Source of the DNA: Modestobacter sp.
GTDB lineage: Bacteria > Actinomycetota > Actinomycetes > Mycobacteriales > Geodermatophilaceae
Direction: 5' to 3'
NCBI GenBank assembly: GCA_025965775.1
Contig: JAOPWG010000269.1
Span: 1 to 9,469, forward strand
Length of the DNA stretch: 9,469 nt
This document shows, piece after piece, positions 1-5,335 of this stretch; positions within the stretch are counted from its first letter, which is position 1; every line of letters begins with the position of its first letter. Below the pieces are notes generated by a model. That model searched no databases and had not been told where the DNA came from. It saw nothing but the letters and a program-made list of their open reading frames with translations. The translations under genes were made by a program, and so were the position numbers.

Positions 1-957
1 CGGTGGTGGCTGGCGGCCATGGGGCTGAACGCGGTCGGCCTCGGGCTGCACGCCACGGCGCTGCATTTCGGCAGCCTCGCCGTCGTCCAACCCCTGCTCG
101 TGGCGAACCTGCTGTTCGCGCTCCCGATCAACCACTGGCTGCGGCGCGAGCCCGTCCAGGCCGTGGAGCTCGTCTGGGCCGGCCTCCTGGCGGTCGGTCT
201 GAGCGGCTTCCTGCTCATCGCGACCGTCGGCGTGCCGCCGGCCCAGCAGACGGTCGACAAGGGGCCCGCCGTCGGAGCGGCGGCCCTCATCGCGGTGGTC
301 GCCGCCACGCTGACCATCACCGCCCGCCGTTCCGGCGGCAGCACCGCAGCGACGCTGTTGGGCATCGCGACGGGCGTGATGTTCGCGGTGACGGCCAGCC
401 TGCTGAAGGTCAACACCGGGTTGCTCGCCCACGGCCCGTTGCGGCTGCTCGCCGGCTGGCAGCTCTACGCCCTGGTGGCCGTGGGCGCGATCGGCCTGCT
501 GCTCAACCAGCTCGCCTACCAGTCGGGGCCGCTGTCGGCCAGCCTGCCCGCGATCACCGTCGTCGACCCGCTCGTCGCCATCCTCATCGGGGTGGCGGTC
601 TTCGACGAGAACCTCCGGCACCGCCCGCCGGCCCTCGCCGGTGAGCTTCTCTGCCTGGGCCTGCTCGCCCTGGCCGGTTACAACCTCGCGCGGCTGGAAA
701 GTGCGTCCGCTCCCCCGCTCGGGGCTGCCGGCGAGGTCCCTCACCAGCCGAACGGTGAAGAACCGTCACTGCGCACTCCCGGACCGCTCCCCGGTCGGGG
801 TCACGGGGCCGGCCGCACATCCGTGGACGGCAAGCCGCGTCGAGAGGCGTCAGATGGTCGCTCCGCCCGGCTGTGCGGCCCACCGTGCGGCGCATCTCGT
901 CGAGGGCATGGGCATCGCGGAGCGTCGCGCCGGCCACCGCCGGGCCGGGGTCAGTGA
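1..957 (+). CDS. DMT/EamA-type membrane transporter, 5' end cut by window
   Basis: The reading frame is open from base 1 (RWWLAAMGLN...) to a TGA at 955-957, so the N-terminus lies upstream; the ATG at 19 is probably internal. The 318 residues present hold roughly eight hydrophobic stretches joined by short loops, including one with PLLVANLLFALP and one with ITVVDPLVAILIGV near the end. This repeated helical pattern and the conserved late 'P-L-V-A-I-L-I-G-V-x-x-x-x-E' element are typical of the drug/metabolite transporter superfamily (EamA-like), inner-membrane exporters of small solutes. The substrate cannot be told from sequence. About 75 residues after the last helix (from about residue 240) are hydrophilic and rich in G, R and P, with no recognisable domain. 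This tail is longer than usual and may be variable or the product of an old frameshift. The stop codon lies inside the CRP-like dyad that precedes rpf. Confidence 0.8.
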   Translation, partial: RWWLAAMGLNAVGLGLHATALHFGSLAVVQPLLVANLLFALPINHWLRREPVQAVELVWAGLLAVGLSGFLLIATVGVPPAQQTVDKGPAVGAAALIAVVAATLTITARRSGGSTAATLLGIATGVMFAVTASLLKVNTGLLAHGPLRLLAGWQLYALVAVGAIGLLLNQLAYQSGPLSASLPAITVVDPLVAILIGVAVFDENLRHRPPALAGELLCLGLLALAGYNLARLESASAPPLGAAGEVPHQPNGEEPSLRTPGPLPGRGHGAGRTSVDGKPRREASDGRSARLCGPPCGASRRGHGHRGASRRPPPGRGQ

Positions 958-967
958 CAGGCGTCAC
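954..967. promoter_or_regulatory. CRP/FNR-family-like binding site upstream of rpf
   Basis: The bases read GTGA-CAGGCG-TCAC, a perfect match to the inner core GTGA-N6-TCAC of the CRP consensus. The centre is at 960.5, about 43 bases before the transcription start that would follow the candidate -10 at 992-997. That is close to the class II activator position. In Mycobacterium tuberculosis the CRP homologue Rv3676 is known to act at rpfA, which makes the placement meaningful. The site overlaps the stop codon of the upstream transporter gene. It is a motif match only. Confidence 0.5.
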
Positions 968-968
968 G

Positions 969-997
969 ACGACAATGCACATAACAGGTCGTAGCGT
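969..997 (+). promoter_or_regulatory. Candidate rpf promoter
   Basis: ACGACA (969-974) and TAGCGT (992-997) are separated by 17 bases. TAGCGT fits the actinobacterial -10 pattern TANNNT. The -35 matches TTGACA only in GACA. A start near 1003-1004 would leave about 27 bases before the first helix of the riboswitch. The CRP-like dyad just upstream supports this choice, but a second weak candidate near 1014 cannot be excluded. Confidence 0.35.
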
Positions 998-1029
998 TTT
1001 GGCTGCGCTCAGCTAATCGATGGGCGTGG

Positions 1030-1190
1030 CGCCGGTCCGCCAAACCCTGCCCACCGGTCGCCTCCCAGTACAGCACCAGGGCAGGGGTGGGGGACCCACA
1101 TTCACGGCGCGCCTGCGCGCGTCTCGGGGTGAAGCCGCGCATCGCGGCCGGGCACCGATCGCCCGAACCCGACAGCTCACCTCGCCGGCG
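1030..1190 (+). ncRNA. c-di-AMP riboswitch aptamer (ydaO/yuaA)
   Basis: The leader carries the conserved blocks of the ydaO/yuaA class in the right order. These are GGGGGACCCA (1089-1098), GGGGTGAAGCC (1126-1136) and GAACCCGACAGCTCACCTCG (1165-1184). The closing helix P1 is CGCCGG (1030-1035) paired with CCGGCG (1185-1190). A further 8-bp helix pairs CCCTGCCC (1045-1052) with GGGCAGGG (1079-1086). This class binds cyclic di-AMP and usually lowers expression of cell-wall hydrolase, osmolyte and potassium transport genes when the ligand is abundant. It is well known in front of rpf genes in actinobacteria such as Streptomyces rpfA. The position, 17 bases before the rpf start codon, fits. No terminator lies between aptamer and gene, so control at translation is likely (see the hairpin at 1190-1207). 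Confidence 0.93.
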
Positions 1191-1207
1191 GTGATCGGAG
1201 GATCACC
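1190..1207 (+). promoter_or_regulatory. Shine-Dalgarno sequestering hairpin, probable riboswitch expression platform
   Basis: GGTGATC (1190-1196) and GATCACC (1201-1207) form a perfect 7-bp stem with a GGAG tetraloop (1197-1200). The Shine-Dalgarno GGAGG (1197-1201) occupies the loop plus the first stem base, and the stem ends directly before the ATG at 1208. G1190 is shared with riboswitch helix P1, so the two helices compete for one base or stack on each other. The aptamer's conserved CCTC (1180-1183) could alternatively pair with GAGG (1198-1201). How ligand binding changes this region is inferred, not shown. Confidence 0.6.
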
Positions 1208-1873
1208 ATGCCCAACCACCGTGCACCGCGCTATGTCCGCACCAAGAAGGCTCTCACCGGCGTCTCCGTCGCAACCGGCGCCACCGTCGTCGGCCTCGGA
1301 GTCCTGAGCTCCCCGGCACAGGCCGCTACCACGCACGACTGGAGTGGCGTGGCCCAGTGCGAATCCAGCGGAAACTGGAGCATCAACACCGGCAACGGCT
1401 TCTACGGCGGGCTGCAGTTCACCCAGTCGACCTGGGCCGGGTTCGGCGGGACCGCCTACGCGCCCCGCGCCGACCTCGCCACCCCCGCCCAGCAGGCCGC
1501 TGTCGCCGAGAAGGTGCTGGCCGGTCAGGGCATCGGCGCGTGGCCCGTCTGCGGCAAGCACCTCACCGGGGGAACCACCACCGTCGCCCCGGCCCCGGCC
1601 CCGGCCAGCCCGGCGCCCCGACACGCGTCCCCCCAGACCGCTCCCCCGGCGCAGCAGGCCGCCCCGGCGACCGCCCCGCGGCACGCCGCTCCCGAGCCTG
1701 CTGCCCCGCAGCACACCGCCGCCGGCACCTACGTGGTGACGTCCGGCGACACGCTGTCCGGCATCGCCGCGAGCCACGGCGTGGCCGGCGGCTGGCAGGC
1801 CCTGTGGCAGGACAACCGGAACATCGTCGCGAACCCCGACCTGATCATCCCCGGGGAGAAGCTCGCCGTCTGA
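1208..1873 (+). CDS. rpf: Secreted resuscitation-promoting factor-like transglycosylase with LysM domain
   Basis: This 221-residue secreted cell-wall hydrolase is expected to cleave peptidoglycan glycan strands, helping growth and spore or dormant-cell revival. A signal peptide covers residues 1-39 (basic start, hydrophobic core, cleavage after AQA). The Rpf domain runs from about 43 to 117, with catalytic Glu52 in VAQCESSGNW, the hallmark INTGNGFYGGLQF, and Cys51 and Cys115 as the usual disulfide pair. An Ala/Pro-rich linker (about 125-172) leads to a LysM peptidoglycan-binding domain (about 173-221; TYVVTSGDTLSGIA ... NPDLIIPGEKL). This layout matches Streptomyces and Micrococcus Rpf proteins. 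The ATG is fixed by the GGAGG at 1197-1201. The gene is a single transcription unit behind a c-di-AMP riboswitch and ends at a strong terminator. The Rpf identity is secure; which Rpf paralogue it is cannot be said. Confidence 0.95.
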   Translation: MPNHRAPRYVRTKKALTGVSVATGATVVGLGVLSSPAQAATTHDWSGVAQCESSGNWSINTGNGFYGGLQFTQSTWAGFGGTAYAPRADLATPAQQAAVAEKVLAGQGIGAWPVCGKHLTGGTTTVAPAPAPASPAPRHASPQTAPPAQQAAPATAPRHAAPEPAAPQHTAAGTYVVTSGDTLSGIAASHGVAGGWQALWQDNRNIVANPDLIIPGEKLAV

Positions 1874-1880
1874 CCCGCCC

Positions 1881-1912
1881 GAGGTGGGGGCGCCCCATGG
1901 CGCCCCCACCTC
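1881..1912 (+). terminator. Strong hairpin terminator after rpf
   Basis: A perfect 14-bp stem pairs 1881-1894 (GAGGTGGGGGCGCC) with 1899-1912, with a CCAT loop, starting eight bases after the rpf stop codon. There is no T-run, as is usual in GC-rich actinobacteria, so it may work as an L-shaped terminator. The dyad could act in both directions and also stop transcripts arriving from the converging aldo/keto reductase gene. Confidence 0.8.
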
Positions 1913-2096
1913 AGCGGCCGGGCCGGAGGCGCACGGCCGCTCTGCTCTCGCCCGGAGGTCCCGGCTCGAGGTCGTAGACGGTCGATCTCCCGTCCGGACC
2001 CGCGCAGGTGGGGCGTTGTTCGTCCCTCTGGTCCCCTGCAGCGCTCCAGATGCGCGGAACGCCCCGAATGCGATGCGCGTCGCCCCTCCTGGGGTG
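1913..2096. other. Intergenic between converging rpf and aldo/keto reductase genes
   Basis: No supported gene is seen. A short CCCC-TCCT-GGGG hairpin (2083-2094) lies directly after the stop codon of the minus-strand aldo/keto reductase and may assist its termination, but the stem is only four base pairs. Confidence 0.4.
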
Positions 2097-3071
2097 TCAG
2101 CTCCAGGGCAGCCGGCTTCGCCCGGCCCAGTAGTCGGCCGCGGACTCCGGCTGGACGAGGTGCGTCGCATCCACGGCCGGGTCCAGGTCCATGTCCAGCG
2201 CAGCCGTGTTGCCGATCAGCTGCGGCACGGTGACCGCGCCGCTCAGGACGACGTCGCACCACGGCTGGGCGAGTGCCGCCGCGAGGGCGAGTGCGTCGAC
2301 TCCCACGCCGGCCGCCCGGGCCAGCCGGTGCAGTTCGGTGGTGGCCGGGGACTCCGCGACGGTCAGGCGCCCGTTCGCCAGCGCTTCCTTGACGACGACC
2401 CGGACCCCCGCGGCGGAGGCCTCCGCCAGGGCGTCGGCGGCGGAGCGCTCGAGCAGATTCCAGGTGGTCTGGACGCTGGTGAACAGGGCGACCCCGTCGA
2501 CGGTCACCTCCAGACCGCGCCGGACCGCGTCGGCCTGTGCCGGCCCCGACGTGCTGAACCCCACCTCCACGCCCTCGGCGCGCAACTCGGCCAGGCGACG
2601 CAGCAGCGGTCGGTCGTCCCACAGCGGGCTGTCCACGGTGAGGGAGTGCACCTGGTACAGCCGGATCCAGGACCCCAGCAGCTCCCGGGTCTCCGCCCAC
2701 TGACGCTCGAACGCCGCCGCGCTGTGGTCCTTCACCTCGTGCTGGGCGGCGTCGGACCGCCAGTTCCCGGTGTACCGGTATCCCCACTTGCTGGCCACGA
2801 AGGGACTCGCGCCCGAGCGTCGCAGCCACGAGCCCAGGAACTCCTCGGCCCGGCCGTAGGAGCGGGCCGCGTCGACGTAGTCGATGCCCAGGTCGGCGGC
2901 GGCATCCAGCAGCGCGTGCGTCCGGGCCTCCAGCACCGTGGGCGAGCGGTCGGCGCCCAGGTCGGTGTCCCGGCCCAGGGTGATGTAGGCAGGCCGCCCG
3001 ACCGCGGCCAGTCCCAGGCCGAGCCGGGCACCGGATCCGGGTGGCCGGTCACCCGTGGAGGGCAGGGGCAC
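2097..3071 (-). CDS. Aldo/keto reductase
   Basis: This is a 324-residue NAD(P)H-dependent cytosolic oxidoreductase of the aldo/keto reductase superfamily, a TIM-barrel family that reduces aldehydes and ketones. The four catalytic residues are visible: Asp67 and Tyr72 in YVDAARSYG, Lys95 in FVASKWGY, and His142 in LYQVHSLT. The spacing is normal for the family, and a late segment (SGAVTVPQLIGN, about residues 267-278) resembles the cofactor-phosphate binding region. Length is ordinary. The start is GTG at 3069-3071, with GAGGA upstream (CTGCGAGGACCTCC before GTG). The gene stands alone on the minus strand between rpf and the Tad operon. The substrate is unknown; the family is too broad to infer it. 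A dyad overlaps its probable promoter. Confidence 0.88.
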   Translation of the reverse strand: MPLPSTGDRPPGSGARLGLGLAAVGRPAYITLGRDTDLGADRSPTVLEARTHALLDAAADLGIDYVDAARSYGRAEEFLGSWLRRSGASPFVASKWGYRYTGNWRSDAAQHEVKDHSAAAFERQWAETRELLGSWIRLYQVHSLTVDSPLWDDRPLLRRLAELRAEGVEVGFSTSGPAQADAVRRGLEVTVDGVALFTSVQTTWNLLERSAADALAEASAAGVRVVVKEALANGRLTVAESPATTELHRLARAAGVGVDALALAAALAQPWCDVVLSGAVTVPQLIGNTAALDMDLDPAVDATHLVQPESAADYWAGRSRLPWS

Positions 3072-3104
3072 GGAGGTCCTCGCAGCAGAAGACGTCGGGG
3101 CCTC

Positions 3105-3133
3105 ACGCTATCGAAGGACGCGTCCCTCTCGAT
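3105..3133 (-). promoter_or_regulatory. Candidate promoter and operator of the aldo/keto reductase
   Basis: On the minus strand TAGCGT (3105-3110) fits the -10 pattern TANNNT and would start transcription near 3098, about 27 bases before the GTG start. Immediately upstream is the perfect palindrome GGACGCGTCC (3116-3125), flanked by ATCGA (3110-3114) and TCGAT (3129-3133). Together they form a dyad about 24 bp long where a repressor would block RNA polymerase. No convincing -35 is seen. Confidence 0.3.
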
Positions 3134-3182
3134 CGGAGGACGACCTCGCCCGCCCCGAAACTCTCCCCCCGGCGTGCCCGAC

Positions 3183-3248
3183 GCACCAGCAGCCGGTTCG
3201 GTGAACGGGTTCAGGCCACGCCGGCGGATCAGTTCGCAGACTTCGCTG
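3183..3248 (-). pseudogene. Degraded fragment of a cpaF 5' region
   Basis: This stretch aligns with 7331-7407, the start of the cpaF gene in this window. Fourteen identical bases (3183-3196) are followed by an 11-base gap and then 52 bases with 7 mismatches. Read on the minus strand it encodes EVCELIRRRGLNPFTEP, against EVRELIRRRGLDPFTDP in CpaF (residues 11-27), and then loses frame at the gap. The rest of cpaF is absent. It lies just beyond the stop codon of the last Tad gene, about 4 kb from the intact copy, in the same orientation. It is a relic of a duplication or of a second, lost Tad locus. Confidence 0.75.
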
Positions 3249-3250
3249 GT

Positions 3251-3282
3251 TCCCTCAGCCGTCGACTCCCTCAGCCGTCGAC
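3251..3282. repeat. Perfect 16-bp tandem duplication spanning a stop codon
   Basis: TCCCTCAGCCGTCGAC occurs twice without a gap (3251-3266 and 3267-3282). On the minus strand each unit reads GTCGACGGCTGAGGGA, i.e. Val-Asp-Gly-stop of the last Tad gene. The real stop is in the upstream unit (3271-3273) and the second unit lies in the 3' untranslated region. GTCGACGGC also occurs at the matching place in cpaF just before the duplicated block, so the repeat touches the scar at 3183-3248. Confidence 0.9.
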
Positions 3283-3738
3283 GTATCGGTCGCGCTCGAC
3301 GACGAACTGGCCGGTGGCGGTGTTGGCGTCGATGAAGTCCGGCAGCAGCGGGATCCGCACGGTCACCGTCACACAGACCGAGAACTCCTCCCCCGGCGTC
3401 AACGCGGGCCGGTAACTGCCGGCAGCGTCACAGCCGGTCCCGACCGGGGCGTAACCCAGCACGACGTCGGTGGCCTCCACCGACTGGTCCTCAACCGCGA
3501 TCCGCGCCGCCGCCGCCGCCCGCGCCTGCCCGACGACCGGATCCGGGGCCGTGCCCAGCGCCCGACCGGCCTCCCGGGCCGCCTCGGTCGCGGCGAACAC
3601 CCCGCGCTGCACCGCGGAGAGGCCGGCCACCAGATACACCAGGGGCACGAAGACGACCAGGGCGATGAACACGAACTCCACGATCGCCGAGCCCCCCTCC
3701 CCCTCGTCCCCACCCAGGCGCCGAGCCACCCATCTCAC
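3271..3738 (-). CDS. TadE/TadG-like pseudopilin, last gene of Tad operon
   Basis: This 155-residue single-pass protein corresponds to the last gene (Rv3654c position) of mycobacterial-type Tad loci. Residues 1-16 are charged and end in EGG, then SAIVEF and a hydrophobic helix (about 17-40). That is a prepilin-peptidase-like site: cleavage after Gly16, Glu at mature position 5, Phe at 6. The exported remainder has two cysteines (Cys103, Cys122) that could form a disulfide. The chosen start is GTG at 3736-3738, sharing GTGA with the tadE stop (4-base overlap) and preceded by GGAGG. A longer open frame up to 3879 exists, but its extra 47 Arg-rich residues lie inside tadE and are not credible. 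It is probably a minor pilin or anchor. No von Willebrand domain is present, so it is not a full TadG. The stop codon sits in a 16-bp tandem repeat. Confidence 0.8.
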   Translation of the reverse strand: MRWVARRLGGDEGEGGSAIVEFVFIALVVFVPLVYLVAGLSAVQRGVFAATEAAREAGRALGTAPDPVVGQARAAAAARIAVEDQSVEATDVVLGYAPVGTGCDAAGSYRPALTPGEEFSVCVTVTVRIPLLPDFIDANTATGQFVVERDRYVDG

Positions 3739-4166
3739 GGCGCCTCCGCCACGGCCCGACCGGCGACGTCGATCGGCAGCACGTCCCCCAGCGCCCCGAA
3801 CAGGCTCGGCACCGCGCCGGTGCACCGCACGACGACCAGGGTCAGCCCGCTGACGTCGGTCTGCTGCGCCGAGGCGCACGACAGCCCGTCGGCCGTCTGC
3901 GGCGAGGTCGCCCGGCCGACCACCTCCACGGTGCGGGCCGCCCCGAGCTCGGCCGGGACGTCGGCGTTGGCGGCGTACCGGGCGCCCTCCTGGGCGCTGG
4001 CGACCACCACGTTGCGCACGTGCACGTAGACCGCGACCTGCAGCACGCCCAGGAGGAGCACCACGACCAGCACCCCGACCAGCACGAAGTCGACCACCGC
4101 ACTGCCCCGCTCACCGTCGCCGCCGTCGAGGGCGTCGCCGTCGGCGAGGGAACGTTCAGCCAGCAC
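3735..4166 (-). CDS. tadE: TadE-family pseudopilin
   Basis: This 143-residue protein has a short charged leader (residues 1-21, ending ERG), then SAVVDF and a long hydrophobic helix (about 22-50). This is the TadE-type N-terminus with a probable prepilin-peptidase site after Gly21, with Asp (for the usual Glu) at mature position 5 and Phe at 6. Next comes SAQEGARYAA, a motif typical of TadE domains, and an exported region with Cys96 and another cysteine in VVVRCTG. TadE proteins are membrane-anchored minor pilins needed for Flp/Tad pilus assembly. The start is GTG at 4164-4166, overlapping the end of the pilin-like gene by 11 bases, and the stop overlaps the next gene by 4 bases. Translational coupling through the cluster is likely. 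Confidence 0.87.
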   Translation of the reverse strand: MLAERSLADGDALDGGDGERGSAVVDFVLVGVLVVVLLLGVLQVAVYVHVRNVVVASAQEGARYAANADVPAELGAARTVEVVGRATSPQTADGLSCASAQQTDVSGLTLVVVRCTGAVPSLFGALGDVLPIDVAGRAVAEAP

Positions 4167-4362
4167 TCGTGACGGAACTCAACGCGTTCTGCACCGCGTC
4201 CACGATCGCCGCCCGGAAAGGAACAAGGATCGCCAACACGAGCGCCGCCGTCATCACCGTGATCATCACCCAGCCCGGCACGTCGCCCCGCTCCGGATCA
4301 TCTCCGCGCGAACGGGCAGTGAGCGCGGTCAGCGCCGCCATCAGGAACGCATGGGCACGCAT
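4156..4362 (-). CDS. Small pilin-like protein at the Flp position of the Tad operon
   Basis: This 68-residue protein has a leader rich in Arg, Asp and Glu (residues 12-29), a single hydrophobic helix (about 31-48, PGWVMITVMTAALVLAILVP) and a short helical end (AAIVDAVQNALSSV). Size, charge and position between tadC and tadE fit the major Flp-type pilin, and match the Rv3656c position in mycobacteria. However, the usual Flp signature (Gly, then Glu at mature position 5 and an aromatic) is not evident. After ERG the residues are DVPGW, and after PG they are WVMIT, so the cleavage site is uncertain. ATG at 4360-4362 is supported by a strong Shine-Dalgarno, GGAGGAAGGA, in the 31-base gap after tadC. 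That gap and ribosome site are the strongest in the operon, fitting higher expression of a pilin. Confidence 0.75.
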   Translation of the reverse strand: MRAHAFLMAALTALTARSRGDDPERGDVPGWVMITVMTAALVLAILVPFRAAIVDAVQNALSSVTSAG

Positions 4363-4393
4363 CCGAGGTCCTTCCTCCAGTGGGACACCGGCG

Positions 4394-5335
4394 TCACTGC
4401 GCCAGCGAGACGATGCTGATCAGCCCCGGGAACAGGGCGAACAGAACGGTGACCGGCAGCACCAGGAAGACGACCGGGACCATCATGGCGATCTCCTTGC
4501 GGCCACCGGCCTCGAGCAGCCGACGCTTGCCCGCCTCCCGGACGTCGGCGGCCTGGGCCCGCAGCACCTCGGCCAGCGGCGTCCCGCGCTCGATCGCCAC
4601 GATGAGGCCGTCGACGAAGCGGGCCAGCGCGTCCAGCGAGGTGCGGTCGGCCAGCTGTTGCAGGGCCTCGATCAGCGGGACGCCGGCCCGCGCCCGGCCC
4701 AGCGCTGCGCCCAGCTCCCGGGCGAGCTCCCCGCCGGACAACCGGGTGACCCGGGCGATCGCCGCCGTGGGGCTCTCCCCCGCGGTCACGGCCAGCGCGA
4801 GCAACTCGGCGACCACGGGGAACTCGGCCAGCAGCAGTTCCTCGCGGCGCTGCACCTGCTGGGTGAGCCACCAGTCCCGGCCGAGGACCCCGCCCACCAG
4901 CCCGGCGATGCACAGCAGCGCCGCCGACAGCACGTTGACCGCCCCGGAGAGCGCGGAGCCGAGCACGGTCAGGACAGCACCGCCGAGCAGACCGAGCCCA
5001 CCCCAGACCACCTGCTCGACCCGGAAGTCCTCCACAGTGGTGTCACCGCCGAGAGCGTCCAGCCGGCGGCGGACGGCGATGCGCCCGCCGAGCAGCCGGT
5101 CCACGTGGCGGGCGCCGTCGGACAGCGCCGGTCCGAAGACCCGCCGGGCTGCGGTCAGCAGGCCGGGCTGGGTGGCGGTGCCCAGCAACCGCGAGGGCGC
5201 CGGGGTGTCGGAGACGTAGGGCGCCAGCCGATCGACCAGCCGCACGTGCCGGAACGGCGGCGCGTAGGCGATCGCCAGCAGCAGACCGGTGGCCGCCACG
5301 AGCCCCACCAACATCCCGACCAGCCCAGGACTCAT
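4394..5335 (-). CDS. tadC: Tad platform protein TadC (type II secretion F family)
   Basis: This 313-residue inner-membrane protein is, with TadB, the platform on which the Tad pilus is assembled. There is an N-terminal helix (about 4-24), a cytosolic stretch, a hydrophobic pair (about 108-152), then the T2SSF domain (about 168-280) with the typical EFPVVAELLALAVTAGESPTAAI start and the AGGRKEIAMMVPVVFLVLPVTVLFALFPG ending (shown here in two parts: AGGRKEIAMM and the final helix 283-310). The ATG at 5333-5335 shares ATGA with the tadB stop, a 4-base overlap that implies coupling. Longer in-frame extension to 5497 lies inside tadB and is rejected. Length and ending are normal for TadC. The protein contacts the ATPase on the cytosolic side by family knowledge. 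Confidence 0.92.
   Translation of the reverse strand: MSPGLVGMLVGLVAATGLLLAIAYAPPFRHVRLVDRLAPYVSDTPAPSRLLGTATQPGLLTAARRVFGPALSDGARHVDRLLGGRIAVRRRLDALGGDTTVEDFRVEQVVWGGLGLLGGAVLTVLGSALSGAVNVLSAALLCIAGLVGGVLGRDWWLTQQVQRREELLLAEFPVVAELLALAVTAGESPTAAIARVTRLSGGELARELGAALGRARAGVPLIEALQQLADRTSLDALARFVDGLIVAIERGTPLAEVLRAQAADVREAGKRRLLEAGGRKEIAMMVPVVFLVLPVTVLFALFPGLISIVSLAQ

Noticed and set aside
1586..1620. Repeated CCCCGG units as a DNA repeat element
   Set aside because: They are the codons of the Ala-Pro linker in the Rpf protein and need no other explanation.
1013..2170. Long minus-strand open frame opposite rpf
   Set aside because: Gly/Arg-rich composition, no family resemblance, and it crosses the riboswitch, the rpf gene and the terminator; typical GC-rich shadow frame.
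1884..3335. Long plus-strand open frame opposite the aldo/keto reductase
   Set aside because: It begins inside the terminator stem, has low-complexity sequence, and lies opposite a well-supported enzyme with its catalytic residues intact.
3739..3879. N-terminal extension of the TadE/G-like protein
   Set aside because: The extra 47 residues are Arg-rich, lie within tadE, and the GTG with a 4-base overlap and GGAGG at 3738 is better.
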